A stretch of DNA of 64,000 nucleotides from HGM12998 sp900756495 (GCA_958477305.1 CAUEFI010000013.1:23319-87318); one strand, 5' to 3'; shown: positions 25,581 to 34,817, counted from the stretch's first letter. Notes: generated by a model not told the origin, from the letters alone. Numbers and translations: made by a program.

Positions 25581-26603
25581 ATGCGAAAAACGCTCGTCGC
25601 TATTTTAAAAAAGCTGCTGCATACCATTATCTTGCTTTTGGTGCTCTCCTTTGTGGTGTTCTCTTTCATCCGTCTGATTCCCGGCGATCCGGTCAAAATC
25701 TCAATGGGCCCGATGACGCCGGAGGAGACCATCGCGCAGAAACGCAGCGAACTGTATTTTGACCGCGCCCTGCCGATTCAATGGGCTCACTGGCTCAAGG
25801 GCGTGATCACCGAGGGAGATTTCGGCGAGTCCCTGTTTACCCACCGCAACGTCGCCGAGGACATTAAGCTGTACCTGCCCAAGAGCCTTGAGCTGGTCTT
25901 TTACTGCGCCATTCTCATCCTGGTTGTGGGAGTGGCGGTCGGCACATTGTCGGCCATTTTTAAAAATTCGTGGCTGGACAACCTGATCCGGTTTGTATCC
26001 TATCTGGGGGTCTGTACACCGGCCTACGCCATAGGCGTACTGTTGCTGCTGGTTTTCAGCTTTACGCTTGGCCTCTTCCCAATCGGAGGAATGCCCACAA
26101 TTCCGGATAACTATGTGCGTACCGGCATGATGGGACTGGACTGTCTGCTGGTTGGCGACATTGCGCTTTTCGGCCAAGTGCTCAAGTGTATGGTGCTGCC
26201 CTGCCTGAGCCTCTCCCTGGGCAGCATCGCCTATATGGCCCGTATTCACCGCGGTGCCATGGCGGAGAATATCAATGCAGACTATATTGCCTTTGCACAG
26301 GTGGCGGGTGTCAGCCGCGGAAAGCTGGTTATGAAGCATCTGATGAAGCCCTCCTTTATTCCCACACTGACAATCTACGGCCTGCAGGTGGCCTCTTTGA
26401 TGGGCAATGCCTTTATCATCGAGGTAATTTTCCGCTATCCAGGATTTTCGCAGTACAGTCTGAACGTGATCCAGAACAAGGATCCTTACGGTATTGTGGC
26501 CGTCACCTTTGTATTCGGCATCATCTTTGCCGTAGTCAATGCGCTGGTGGATATCGGCGTTGCTTTCCTGGATCCGAGAATCCGCATCAACACATCGGAG
26601 TGA
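25581..26603 (+). CDS. dppB: DppB-like permease of peptide ABC importer
   Basis: The 340-residue inner-membrane protein starts with a membrane helix (ILKKLLHTIILLLVLSFVVF) followed by FIRLIPGDPV, the hallmark of DppB/OppB. Later it has GDFGESLFTHRNV and the EAA loop NADYIAFAQVAGVSRGKLVMKH. About six spans are expected. AAGGAG precedes the ATG at 25581. It pairs with the DppC-like protein encoded next. Confidence 0.93.
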   Translation: MRKTLVAILKKLLHTIILLLVLSFVVFSFIRLIPGDPVKISMGPMTPEETIAQKRSELYFDRALPIQWAHWLKGVITEGDFGESLFTHRNVAEDIKLYLPKSLELVFYCAILILVVGVAVGTLSAIFKNSWLDNLIRFVSYLGVCTPAYAIGVLLLLVFSFTLGLFPIGGMPTIPDNYVRTGMMGLDCLLVGDIALFGQVLKCMVLPCLSLSLGSIAYMARIHRGAMAENINADYIAFAQVAGVSRGKLVMKHLMKPSFIPTLTIYGLQVASLMGNAFIIEVIFRYPGFSQYSLNVIQNKDPYGIVAVTFVFGIIFAVVNALVDIGVAFLDPRIRINTSE

Positions 26604-26609
26604 TAGCGT

Positions 26610-27515
26610 ATGATGACAAAAGAACTGAAAGCCACCGCGGCGATGGAGCAGGGCCAGAATCCCAGAATTGAGTCGCTGAAGAAGAGCTGGTACAAGTTTT
26701 CCCGCAATCCACTGTCCATGCTGGGCCTGATTGTAGTGCTGCTGGTTATCTTTGTGGCTATCTTTGCGCCGTATATCGTTCCCTATCCGGAGGATGCCGG
26801 ACTGACAACCAACATTGTTGAGGCCTTCCAGGGGCCCAGCGCCTCTCACCTGGCAGGTACTGACGAGTACGGCAGGGATGTATTCAGCCGTATGCTCATC
26901 GGTACCCGCTCCTCTCTGGTCATCGGTCTGCTGGTACTTGCCATCTCGGTGCCTCTGGGCGTTATCCTGGGCCTTATCGCCGGGTACTACAAGGGGAAAC
27001 TGATCTCCAAGCTCATCATGTGGGTGACTGAGCTTTTCATGGCGATCCCACCTCTGATTTTGGCTATGGTGGTCTGCACGATGTTTACCAACGGTTACCT
27101 CTTCGCGGCCATCGGCATCGCGGTTGCCTGGTGGCCCTGGTATACCCGCATGACCTATAACATGGTGACATCCCTGTCCAATGAGCTGTATATTGTCTAT
27201 ACGGAGCTGTCCGGCGTCAAGGTACTGAAGATTCTCCTGAGCGAGATGCTCCCCAATATCACCTCCTCCATTGTGACAAAGATGAGTTTGGATATGGGCA
27301 GTATTATCCTTACAGCCTCCAGTATGAGCTTTGTGGGCCTGGGCGTGCAGCCCCCCGAGCCCTCTCTGGGCGCTATGGTGTCCGACGGTATCGCTTATCT
27401 GCCCGAGTTCTGGTGGCTGACGGTAATGCCCGCCGCCGTAGTGGTTCTGATCGTGCTGGGCTTCAACCTGCTGGGCGACGGCTTGAACGACGTCCTGTCC
27501 GTGGAGGAGAAGTGA
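26610..27515 (+). CDS. dppC: DppC-like permease of peptide ABC importer
   Basis: The 301-residue permease has the OppC-type N-terminal KSWYKFSRNPLSMLGLIVVLL span, then GTDEYGRDVFSRMLIGTRSSL, the family signature, and the EAA-like loop YTELSGVKVLKILLSEMLPN. It ends PAAVVVLIVLGFNLLGDGLNDVL, also typical. The ATG at 26610 is six bases after dppB. Confidence 0.93.
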   Translation: MMTKELKATAAMEQGQNPRIESLKKSWYKFSRNPLSMLGLIVVLLVIFVAIFAPYIVPYPEDAGLTTNIVEAFQGPSASHLAGTDEYGRDVFSRMLIGTRSSLVIGLLVLAISVPLGVILGLIAGYYKGKLISKLIMWVTELFMAIPPLILAMVVCTMFTNGYLFAAIGIAVAWWPWYTRMTYNMVTSLSNELYIVYTELSGVKVLKILLSEMLPNITSSIVTKMSLDMGSIILTASSMSFVGLGVQPPEPSLGAMVSDGIAYLPEFWWLTVMPAAVVVLIVLGFNLLGDGLNDVLSVEEK

Positions 27516-27516
27516 C

Positions 27517-28503
27517 ATGGAGAATAAAGATCTCGCACTAAAGATTCAGAACCTGTCTGTGAAATATAAGGTGTACGAAGGTGTGCTGGAGGTAATCCCA
27601 GGTCTGAGCCTGCATGTAAATCAGGCCGAGCGGGTGGGCCTTATCGGGGAGGCAGGATGCGGCAAGACCACTGTGCTGAAATCCGCCGCCGCCGTGCTGC
27701 AGAGCCCTCCGGCCATTGTCCACAAGGATGCCATTGAGGTGTGCGGCCTTTCGGTGGACGGTAAGAAAGGGGTGCGCAGTGTGCGCAGGAACGTGTCCAT
27801 GATTTTTCAGGATCCGTCCAGTTCCCTGAATCCTACACTGAAAATTTCGACGCAGATGACTGATATCTTAAAAAGTCAATTTCCCGGCAAAGGTAAGGCG
27901 GAATACCGCCAGATGATGCTGGACGCACTGGACTCGGTATCCATGCCTGCGCCCGAGCGGGTGCTGGGCAGCTATCCGGTCCAGCTCTCTGGCGGCATGC
28001 GGCAGCGGGTATGCATTGCCATGGCCCTGATGAAGGATACCGAGCTGATGCTGGCCGACGAGCCCACCACAGCCCTGGATGTGACCATTGAGGAGCAAAT
28101 CCTGGATCTGCTGGACAAGCTGGTGCGTGAGAAGAAAAAATCCCTGGTCCTGGTCAGCCATGCCTTGGGTGCCATTCGAAAGATCACCGATCGAGTATAC
28201 GTCATGTACGCCGGCAACGTAGTGGAAGTAGGGAAGACAAAGGAAGTGTTTGAGCGGCCGCGGCACCCCTATACCATCGGCCTTTTGGCTGCCACGCCCA
28301 CGCTGGTGGGCAACGGTATTGCCGACGGCATAGCGGGAGACATCCCCAGCTATATCAATCCACCAAAAGGCTGCCGCTTTGCCGCACGATGCCCTCGCTG
28401 CACCCCGGAGTGCCGGGAGACAGTTCCTGTTTTAGAGGATGTGCCGGGGCGGGAGAACTGGCAGGTAGCCTGTCACCACCCGGGAGAGGAGGGGGCGGTA
28501 TGA
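27517..28503 (+). CDS. dppD: DppD-like ATPase of peptide ABC importer
   Basis: The 328-residue ATPase has Walker A GEAGCGKTT (usually GESGSGKS), a Q-loop in MIFQDPSSSLNP, signature LSGGMRQRV, Walker B LMLADEPTTALD and the H-loop VSHALGAI. The C-terminal oligopeptide-transporter extension has four Cys residues (GCRFAARCPRCTPECRE), which in this family can bind an iron-sulfur cluster. It overlaps the next ATPase by four bases. Confidence 0.94.
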   Translation: MENKDLALKIQNLSVKYKVYEGVLEVIPGLSLHVNQAERVGLIGEAGCGKTTVLKSAAAVLQSPPAIVHKDAIEVCGLSVDGKKGVRSVRRNVSMIFQDPSSSLNPTLKISTQMTDILKSQFPGKGKAEYRQMMLDALDSVSMPAPERVLGSYPVQLSGGMRQRVCIAMALMKDTELMLADEPTTALDVTIEEQILDLLDKLVREKKKSLVLVSHALGAIRKITDRVYVMYAGNVVEVGKTKEVFERPRHPYTIGLLAATPTLVGNGIADGIAGDIPSYINPPKGCRFAARCPRCTPECRETVPVLEDVPGRENWQVACHHPGEEGAV

Positions 28504-29462
28504 GCGACAACGTGATACAGATTAAAGAGCTCACCAAGCAGTTCAGAACAAAGTTTGGAACCTTGACCGCCGTGGACAAGGTGAGTTTTGACATCCGTAA
28601 AGGGGAGAACTTTGGACTGGTAGGGGAGTCCGGCTCCGGAAAATCCACCATTGGCTCTATGCTGGTAGGAACATACGGTCCTACCGCGGGCTCCATTACA
28701 TTTCAGGGAGATATCGACATCAGCCGCTCCAGCAAATCCAGGGAGCCTGCGCTCAAGAAAAAGATTCAGCTGGTGTTTCAGGACCCCGGCGGATCCCTGA
28801 ATCCCCGCAAAACCATCCGGCAGATCCTCTCCGTGCCTATTGAACTGTACGCAGAGAAGCGCCTGTCCAACGCGGAAGTTGAGAGCCGTATCAAGGGGGT
28901 TCTGGAGCAGGTTGGTCTGCCGGTTCACTATCTGGATAAATATCCCCGGGCGATTGGCGGCGGAGAAAAGCAGCTCGTGTGCGTAGCACGGGCCCTGGCG
29001 GCCAATCCCGAGTTTATTGTCCTGGACGAGCCCACCTCCGCCCTTGACGTATCTATTCAGGCCAAGATTACCAATAAGCTTATCGAGCTCCAGCGAAAAA
29101 ATAACCTGTCGTATCTCTTTATTACCCATAACCTCTGTTTGGTACGCAACATGTGCGACCGGCTGGCCGTCATGTACCTGGGCAGTATCTGTGAATACGC
29201 CGATACGGCGGAATTTTTCGAGAATCCCCGCCATCCCTATACGCAGATGCTCCTGGCTTCCATCCCGGTGCTCAGCGACGAGGAGGAGAAGCTGAAGCCG
29301 CAGAAGATTAAATCGGTGGGAGAGATTCCAAGTCCACTACATAAGCCTTCCGGCTGTCCGTTTCACCCCCGTTGTCCCTTTAAAGCGGATATCTGTACCC
29401 AGGAGGCCCCGCAGATGCGGGAGATCTCTCCAGGACACTTTGCCTGCTGTCACTGCATTTGA
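28500..29462 (+). CDS. dppF: DppF-like ATPase of peptide ABC importer
   Basis: The protein of about 320 residues has Walker A GESGSGKST, VFQDPGGSLNPRKT, signature IGGGEKQLV (first residue Ile rather than Leu-Ser), Walker B IVLDEPTSALD and an H-loop ITHNL. It ends with the Cys-containing PSGCPFHPRCPFKADIC extension. The ATG overlaps the dppD stop (ATGA), so start 28500 is firm. It is the last gene of the RidA-peptidase-Dpp operon; a strong terminator follows. Confidence 0.94.
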   Translation: MSDNVIQIKELTKQFRTKFGTLTAVDKVSFDIRKGENFGLVGESGSGKSTIGSMLVGTYGPTAGSITFQGDIDISRSSKSREPALKKKIQLVFQDPGGSLNPRKTIRQILSVPIELYAEKRLSNAEVESRIKGVLEQVGLPVHYLDKYPRAIGGGEKQLVCVARALAANPEFIVLDEPTSALDVSIQAKITNKLIELQRKNNLSYLFITHNLCLVRNMCDRLAVMYLGSICEYADTAEFFENPRHPYTQMLLASIPVLSDEEEKLKPQKIKSVGEIPSPLHKPSGCPFHPRCPFKADICTQEAPQMREISPGHFACCHCI

Positions 29463-29470
29463 ACCGCAAG

Positions 29471-29514
29471 CGGCAGGGCGCTGATGGTTGTAAACCGGCG
29501 CCCTGCCGTTTTTT
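29471..29514 (+). terminator. Intrinsic terminator of the peptide operon
   Basis: An 11-bp GC-rich stem (29471-29481 with 29498-29508) is followed by six T residues, nine bases after the dppF stop. Confidence 0.92.
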
Positions 29515-29626
29515 CTATCCCGGATATTCCGGCAGGAGAAAATATTTTGCTGGCAAATTGCTTCTTCGCCCTGGATATGCTATGATGAAAGCCGCACAGG
29601 CAGGATTCCTGATGGGGAGGTGTATC

Positions 29627-30316
29627 ATGAAGGCATTGGTGGTGGAGGACGACCGTGTGCTGTCGGGCAATATCTGCGAGAGTATTAAGCATCTGTTCGA
29701 GGTGGAGCAGGCTTACGACGGCCGGGAGGGCCTGCAAAAGATTCTGCACAATGAGTATGACGTGGTAATCATGGATGTGATGATGCCCAATATGGACGGC
29801 TACGACGTGACCCGGGAAGTCCGTTCCAACGGCGTGACGGTACCCATCCTGATTCTGACTGCGCTGGATCAAGTGGCCGATAAAGTAAAGGGGCTCAAGT
29901 CGGGCGCGGACGATTATCTGGCAAAACCGTTCGATATTGATGAACTGCAGGCCCGCCTGGAGGCTCTGGTCCGCCGCAGCAAGACGGGATATAAGGAAGG
30001 AAATACCCTGAGCTTTCTGGAGCTTACCCTCAATTTAAGTACCCGAGTTGCCTCCATCCGGGGGGAGAAGCTGGATCTTCATGGAAAGCAGTTTGACCTG
30101 TTGGAATATTTGGTAAGCAATAAAAACATCATACTGCATAAGGAGCGGATTTTTCAGCGGGTGTGGGGGTTCTTTTCCTCCACCAGCTTTTCGGTGGTAG
30201 AGGTATACGCAAGCCAGGTACGCAAGGTGCTCAAGGAGTATGGTTACGATAAGTACCTGAAGACGGTGCGGGGGCTCGGCTATATCCTTACCGATGACAG
30301 TGAGCTCTATGAATAG
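29627..30316 (+). CDS. OmpR-family response regulator
   Basis: The 229-residue regulator has a receiver domain with the acidic pair in VVEDDRV, the phospho-acceptor Asp in VVIMDVMMPNMDGYD, Thr in LTALD, and Lys in LAKPF. The C-terminal winged helix (KQFDLLEYLVSNKNIILHKE to VRGLGYIL) is of the OmpR/PhoB type. AGGTG lies ahead of the ATG at 29627. It overlaps the sensor kinase gene by eight bases. Its position between two solute importers suggests it controls one of them, most likely the downstream Liv-type operon. Confidence 0.95.
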   Translation: MKALVVEDDRVLSGNICESIKHLFEVEQAYDGREGLQKILHNEYDVVIMDVMMPNMDGYDVTREVRSNGVTVPILILTALDQVADKVKGLKSGADDYLAKPFDIDELQARLEALVRRSKTGYKEGNTLSFLELTLNLSTRVASIRGEKLDLHGKQFDLLEYLVSNKNIILHKERIFQRVWGFFSSTSFSVVEVYASQVRKVLKEYGYDKYLKTVRGLGYILTDDSELYE

Positions 30317-31634
30317 AAAGACCATTTTAATTAAAAAGCGTCTTCAGTATATGATCCTCCTGATTCTGATCTTTCTGGGCTGCTTTGCCGCCTTTTGCTA
30401 TTCTGTTTACCAAAGCGCCTCTACTACTTTATATGAAGAGGTGGATCGCGGCTTTTCTGACGCCAGTAAGATGATCCGGGAAAACATCGACTCCTCCATC
30501 GAAAATTTTCTGGCGGGACGGAATATTGTCTATACGGGCAATGGCAGCCACATCATCAACTATCGCATGTTCATCGTCATGCGGGACGAACAGGGGAATA
30601 TCACAAACTCAACTTACCTGACCTACTTCGATTACCTGTACAGTTTGAGTTTCTCACCGGAAGACGCGGGCCACACCCTGAACAAGGCATTTTACCGCAA
30701 TGGGCAGAAGCTGATCTATCGCACCCATACCCTGGAGGCAGAGGATGCCCGTGGAACCGTGCACTATATCCAGCTGGCCACTGATGTCACTGATATCGCG
30801 GCATCCCTGGTGCTGATCCGGGATTCCCTGCTTAAGGGCATGGTCATTGTTCTGGTGGTGTCGGTAGCGGCCAGCTGGTTTATTGTCCATCTGCTGGTCC
30901 GGGCGATGACCGATGCCTGGGATAAACAGGATGAGTTCATTTCCTTCGCATCCCACGAACTGCGATCCCCCCTGGCGGTTATCCACAACTCTCTGGAGCT
31001 CCTCCTCCAAAATCCGGGAGATCGGATTTTGGACCACAGCGAGCTGGTTCTTCAGTCCCTATCCGGAACCTCCCGGCTGCGGCGCATGACCTCGGACATG
31101 CTGTCGATGGATAGCCTTCAGTCGGCAGAAATGCACCTGAATTATGACCTCTTCCGGCTGGAGGATTTTGTTCGGGACTATGCCGAGCCCTATCTCTTTC
31201 AGGCTGAGAGCGGGGGAAAAACGCTACAGATTCGGGTTACACCTGGCCTGAGCCTTTGGGCAGATAAGAAGCTGATAGGTCAGCTGCTGGGCCTTCTGCT
31301 GGAAAATGCCGTAAAGTATACCGAAGAGGGGGATGCCATTGTACTTGCCGTCACCGGTGGGGAGAATGAGGTGACCATCTCGGTGAAGGACACCGGTATC
31401 GGCATCAGTGAAGAGGCGATGGACAAGGTCTTTACCCGTTTTTACCGCGACGAAAAGGCGCGGGCTACTAAGGATGGAAGTGGTCTGGGGCTCTATATTG
31501 CCAGCCTCATCACTGAGCGGCATCGGGGCAGGATTAAGGTTCGGCGCAACCAGCCAAAGGGGACAGAGTTCCTGGTGACGCTGCCCAATCGGGGAACTTC
31601 TGCGGGAATTCGTGAAAGAATTATGACAAAATAG
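30309..31634 (+). CDS. Membrane sensor histidine kinase
   Basis: The protein of about 441 residues has two membrane helices (about residues 14-35 and 178-200) flanking an extracellular sensor region of roughly 140 residues. Cytoplasmic motifs are the H-box FASHELRSPLAVIHNSLE, the N-box LLENAVKYTEEG, DTGIGI, and GSGLGLYIA. A classic HAMP domain is short or absent. I prefer the ATG at 30309 that overlaps the regulator stop; an earlier ATG at 30294 is possible. It should phosphorylate the regulator encoded just upstream. Confidence 0.93.
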   Translation: MNRKTILIKKRLQYMILLILIFLGCFAAFCYSVYQSASTTLYEEVDRGFSDASKMIRENIDSSIENFLAGRNIVYTGNGSHIINYRMFIVMRDEQGNITNSTYLTYFDYLYSLSFSPEDAGHTLNKAFYRNGQKLIYRTHTLEAEDARGTVHYIQLATDVTDIAASLVLIRDSLLKGMVIVLVVSVAASWFIVHLLVRAMTDAWDKQDEFISFASHELRSPLAVIHNSLELLLQNPGDRILDHSELVLQSLSGTSRLRRMTSDMLSMDSLQSAEMHLNYDLFRLEDFVRDYAEPYLFQAESGGKTLQIRVTPGLSLWADKKLIGQLLGLLLENAVKYTEEGDAIVLAVTGGENEVTISVKDTGIGISEEAMDKVFTRFYRDEKARATKDGSGLGLYIASLITERHRGRIKVRRNQPKGTEFLVTLPNRGTSAGIRERIMTK

Positions 31635-31683
31635 CCAAAAATGGCGCTTCAAATTTGGGGCAGATAGCATATTAACTAAAATA

Positions 31684-31727
31684 AAACGCTCTGTTTTGTT
31701 TGAAACTACAAAATGGAGCGTTTTTTT
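31684..31727 (+). terminator. Terminator of the two-component operon
   Basis: A 16-bp stem (31684-31699 with 31708-31723, two G-U pairs) runs into seven T residues. The left side is A-rich. Confidence 0.9.
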
Positions 31728-31739
31728 CTGGTTTAACCG

Positions 31740-31832
31740 TTCATTAAGCCGAAGTTCAGGATTCTTTAAGGTTGAGGTTTTAAAGTGAGAGCAACGAGAC
31801 AACGAGGTCTCAGCGGGAGTATCATTTGATAC
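31740..31832 (+). promoter_or_regulatory. Possible regulator-binding repeats before the second importer operon
   Basis: TTCATTAAG at 31740 and TTCTTTAAG at 31762 are direct repeats 22 bases (two helical turns) apart, the sort of spacing OmpR-family regulators use. A short inverted repeat, AGTATCA-TT-TGATACT, lies near 31818-31833. No clean -35/-10 pair is seen, which would fit an activator-dependent promoter. This is inference. Confidence 0.4.
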
Positions 31833-31858
31833 TTCTAAATTGAAGGAGGTTTTCAAAC

Positions 31859-33181
31859 GTGAATCAACGTCTCTTGAAAGCGGTTTCCCTGGTATCAGCT
31901 GCAGCCTTGATGGGCGGGATAATCCTGTCTGGCTGTTCCGGCAGTGGAAACGGATCCAACAGCGGCGGCGCCGCCAGCACCCCCTCCGGCGGCAGTTCCA
32001 ACGGCGCCGAAAAGACCGAGATCGTCGTGGGCCGCGTAGCTCCCATGACCGGCTCGCTGGCTTCCTTTGGCAAGGGCTCCCTGGATGTAGAGGAATACGC
32101 CATTGAGTCTATCAATGCCGACGGGGGTATCTATCTGGAGGAGTATGGCAAGAAGCTGCCCGTGCGCTTCGTGATGGTGGACTCCGAGTCCGACACCACC
32201 AAGGCCTCTGAGGGCGCCACAAAGCTCCTCAATGAGAGCGGCATTGATGTCATGATCACCTCTCATACCGCCGACACCGTCAACCCCGTCTCTGCGGCCT
32301 GTGAGCGTGCCGGTATTCCCTGCATCTCTGTGGATACTCCCGCCGACGCCTGGGCCGCCAACGGCCCTTATACCTACTCCTATCACGCAGGCTTCAACAC
32401 CGAGAACGAGCTGTCCTGCTTTGCGGACGCCTGGGATGCCATTGACTCCAACAAAACAGTGGGCATTCTGGCTGCCAATGACGCCGAGGGTATCGAGATG
32501 TCCGGCGCCATCGCTGAGTTTGCCGAGAGCCGCGGCTATACCGTGGTGGATCCCGGCCGGTTTACCTCCGGCACTTCCGACTATACCAGCATTATCAATG
32601 ATCTGAAGAATGCCGAGTGCGACATCCTGATGGGCGTTATGATTACCCCCGACTTCTCCACCTTCTGGAAGCAGTGCAACCAGCAGGGGTATGTGCCCAA
32701 GCTCTGCACCATTGCCAAGGCCACCCTCTTTGTGGCCGATGTGGAGGCAGTGGCTGGCGGTACCGACATCTGTGACGGCCTGGTATCCGAGGTCTGGTGG
32801 ACACCTGATCACCCCTTTGTCTCCTCCATCACGGGGGAGACCTCCAAGGAGCTGGGAGATTGGTGGACGGCAAAATATAATGAGCCCGCCCCCGCCACCA
32901 TGGGCTACAAGTATGCCAATGTGGAGATTTTAGTGGACATTCTGGAGCGTGCCGGCTCCCTGGATCCTCAGAAAATTATCGAGGCCACTGCGGCCACCAA
33001 TCTTGACACCTGTATCGGCAATGTCCAGTACAATGACGAGCATGTGTCGGTTATGAATCTGGTCACCGGCCAGTGGGTCTACGAGGACGGCGGCTATGTC
33101 CAGAAGATTGTTCTGAACACCCAGATTCCCGAGTGCCCGCTTACCGGGGAGCTGAAGACCCTGCCCCACAGCACTCGCTAA
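31859..33181 (+). CDS. Second branched-chain-type ABC importer, substrate-binding lipoprotein
   Basis: The 440-residue protein has a lipoprotein signal (ending MGGIILSGC), a Gly/Ser/Asn-rich linker and a type I binding-protein fold (GRVAPMTGSLASFGKGSLDVEEYAIESINA). It is clearly related to, but distinct from, the lipoprotein at 7.9 kb; two copies imply different ligands. The start is a GTG at 31859, nine bases after AAGGAGG. The two-component system lies immediately upstream and may regulate it. Confidence 0.92.
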   Translation: MNQRLLKAVSLVSAAALMGGIILSGCSGSGNGSNSGGAASTPSGGSSNGAEKTEIVVGRVAPMTGSLASFGKGSLDVEEYAIESINADGGIYLEEYGKKLPVRFVMVDSESDTTKASEGATKLLNESGIDVMITSHTADTVNPVSAACERAGIPCISVDTPADAWAANGPYTYSYHAGFNTENELSCFADAWDAIDSNKTVGILAANDAEGIEMSGAIAEFAESRGYTVVDPGRFTSGTSDYTSIINDLKNAECDILMGVMITPDFSTFWKQCNQQGYVPKLCTIAKATLFVADVEAVAGGTDICDGLVSEVWWTPDHPFVSSITGETSKELGDWWTAKYNEPAPATMGYKYANVEILVDILERAGSLDPQKIIEATAATNLDTCIGNVQYNDEHVSVMNLVTGQWVYEDGGYVQKIVLNTQIPECPLTGELKTLPHSTR

Positions 33182-33216
33182 TGGGTAACTGACCGATATT
33201 TTAAAGCGCACTGAAG

Positions 33217-33249
33217 GCCGGGCGGCCGCCCTAGCGGCGGCCGCCCGGC
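33217..33249 (+). other. GC-rich intercistronic hairpin after the second Liv-type binding protein
   Basis: A perfect 14-bp all-GC stem (33217-33230 with 33236-33249), loop CTAGC, without T tract. It is the third example in this window of a hairpin between a binding-protein gene and its transport genes. Confidence 0.75.
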
Positions 33250-33350
33250 GGCGGTGCGGAGAGAGATGCGCCCCGTCGGCGCCGTTCTAACAAGGCGTGA
33301 GGGGGTTCGCCTCTCCCCGCACCATCATTGAGAGTATGGAGGTTGTTCCA

Positions 33351-34076
33351 TTGAGTACGATTCTAAGCGTAAAGGATCTGGGGATCTCCTTCGGCAGCAA
33401 CGATGTGCTCAAGTCTGTCAACTTTGAGCTCCAGGAGAACGAAGTTCTGGGGGTTATCGGCCCAAATGGCGCCGGAAAAACCGTGATGCTGAACATCCTG
33501 ACCGGCATCCTGAAGCCCACCAAGGGCACAGTTACTTACCAGGGAAAAGACATTACCAACGAGGATATCACCAAACGCTGCAAATCGGGGATTGGCCGCA
33601 CCTTTCAGGTGCCCCGGCCCTTCGAGAAGATGACGGTCTTTGAAAATATCATGGTAGGCGGCGTGTATGGCGCAGGGATGACAGAGAAACAGGCCAAAGT
33701 CAGGGCCCATGAGGTGGCCGAGACCATCGGCCTTCAGGACAAGCTGACTTGGTTTGGTTCAAAGCTGGGATTGCTGGATCGCAAGCGGCTGGAGATTGGC
33801 CGGGCCTTGGCCACCAACCCCAAGGTTCTCCTGCTGGACGAGGTGGGCGGAGGCCTGACCGAATCCGAGGTGGAGACTGTCATTCAGCTGGTCAAGACCG
33901 TGAAGAGTCAGGGGTTGTCGGTGATTTGGATTGAGCATATCATCCGTACTATGCTGGAAGGTACCGACCGGGTGCTTTTGCTGGCAAACGGTGTGGATGT
34001 GACCTGCGGTACTCCGCTGGAGGTCATGAACTCCGATGCGGTGAAGGAAGTCTACATGGGAGGTGACGAGGACTGA
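33351..34076 (+). CDS. livG: LivG-like ATPase, second importer
   Basis: The protein of about 241 residues has Walker A GPNGAGKTV and a Q-loop in GRTFQVPRPF. The BraF/LivG subtype replaces the ordinary signature with LGLLDRKRLEIGRAL, and Walker B reads VLLLDEVGGGL rather than DEP. H-loop IEHII is present. The likely start is TTG at 33351, eight bases after GGAGG; an ATG at 33336 lacks a site. Here the ATPase genes come before the permease genes, opposite to the first importer. Confidence 0.9.
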   Translation: MSTILSVKDLGISFGSNDVLKSVNFELQENEVLGVIGPNGAGKTVMLNILTGILKPTKGTVTYQGKDITNEDITKRCKSGIGRTFQVPRPFEKMTVFENIMVGGVYGAGMTEKQAKVRAHEVAETIGLQDKLTWFGSKLGLLDRKRLEIGRALATNPKVLLLDEVGGGLTESEVETVIQLVKTVKSQGLSVIWIEHIIRTMLEGTDRVLLLANGVDVTCGTPLEVMNSDAVKEVYMGGDED

Positions 34077-34798
34077 TGAGCATGCTGGAAGTCAAGGATT
34101 TAGATGTGCGCTATGGCGATTTCCAGGCCATCAATGGCGTCAGCCTGAAGGTGGAGGAGGGGACCATCGTAGCTCTCATTGGAGCTAACGGCGCAGGAAA
34201 GTCCACCATTATGCAGACCATCTGCGGCATCAACAGGCCCAGCAAGGGCAGCATTGAATTTATGGGAAAGAGCATCGGCGGGCTCAAGCCCAGTAAAATT
34301 GCCGCCGCCGGTCTCACCATGAGCCCTGAGGGGAGCCATTGTTTTGAAAAAATGACGGTTCAGGATAACCTGCTTATGGGGGCCTACCTTTGCAAATCCA
34401 ACAAGGAGCGCCTGGAGCGCCTGGATAAGATTTATAAGCTCTTTCCCGTGCTGGAAGAGAAGAAGAATCAGCTCTCGACCTTCCTCTCGGGCGGTCAGCG
34501 GCAGATGCTTGCCATCGGCCGGGGCATTATGATGGAGCCTAAGCTCCTTCTCTGTGACGAAATCTCCCTGGGTCTGGCCCCTGTGGTCATCAAAGACATC
34601 TATGCCAAACTGCGGGAGATTGCGGATACCGGAGTCACCCTGATGATCGTAGAGCAGGATGTAAACCGGAGCCTCAAACATTCGGACTATGCCTATGTGA
34701 TCCTGGAGGGCAGGGTCGTGATGGAGGGCAAGTCCAGCGAGCTGGATCCGGAAGAGGTCAACGACGCCTACTTCGGCATCAACAAGTTCGCACACTAG
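34076..34798 (+). CDS. livF: LivF-like ATPase, second importer
   Basis: The 240-residue protein has Walker A GANGAGKST, the LivF-type MSPEGSHCF segment, signature LSGGQRQML, Walker B LLCDEISLGLAP and VEQDVNRSL. It starts one base before the end of livG (TGATG), so translation is coupled. GAGGTGA lies upstream of its ATG. Confidence 0.93.
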   Translation: MSMLEVKDLDVRYGDFQAINGVSLKVEEGTIVALIGANGAGKSTIMQTICGINRPSKGSIEFMGKSIGGLKPSKIAAAGLTMSPEGSHCFEKMTVQDNLLMGAYLCKSNKERLERLDKIYKLFPVLEEKKNQLSTFLSGGQRQMLAIGRGIMMEPKLLLCDEISLGLAPVVIKDIYAKLREIADTGVTLMIVEQDVNRSLKHSDYAYVILEGRVVMEGKSSELDPEEVNDAYFGINKFAH

Positions 34799-34817
34799 GG
34801 AAGGAGTTGCTGCTTTT

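Noticed and set aside
25701..27518. 605-codon minus-strand open frame
   Set aside because: It lies antisense to the dppB and dppC-like permease genes, is rich in His and Gln from complementing hydrophobic codons, and has no domain.
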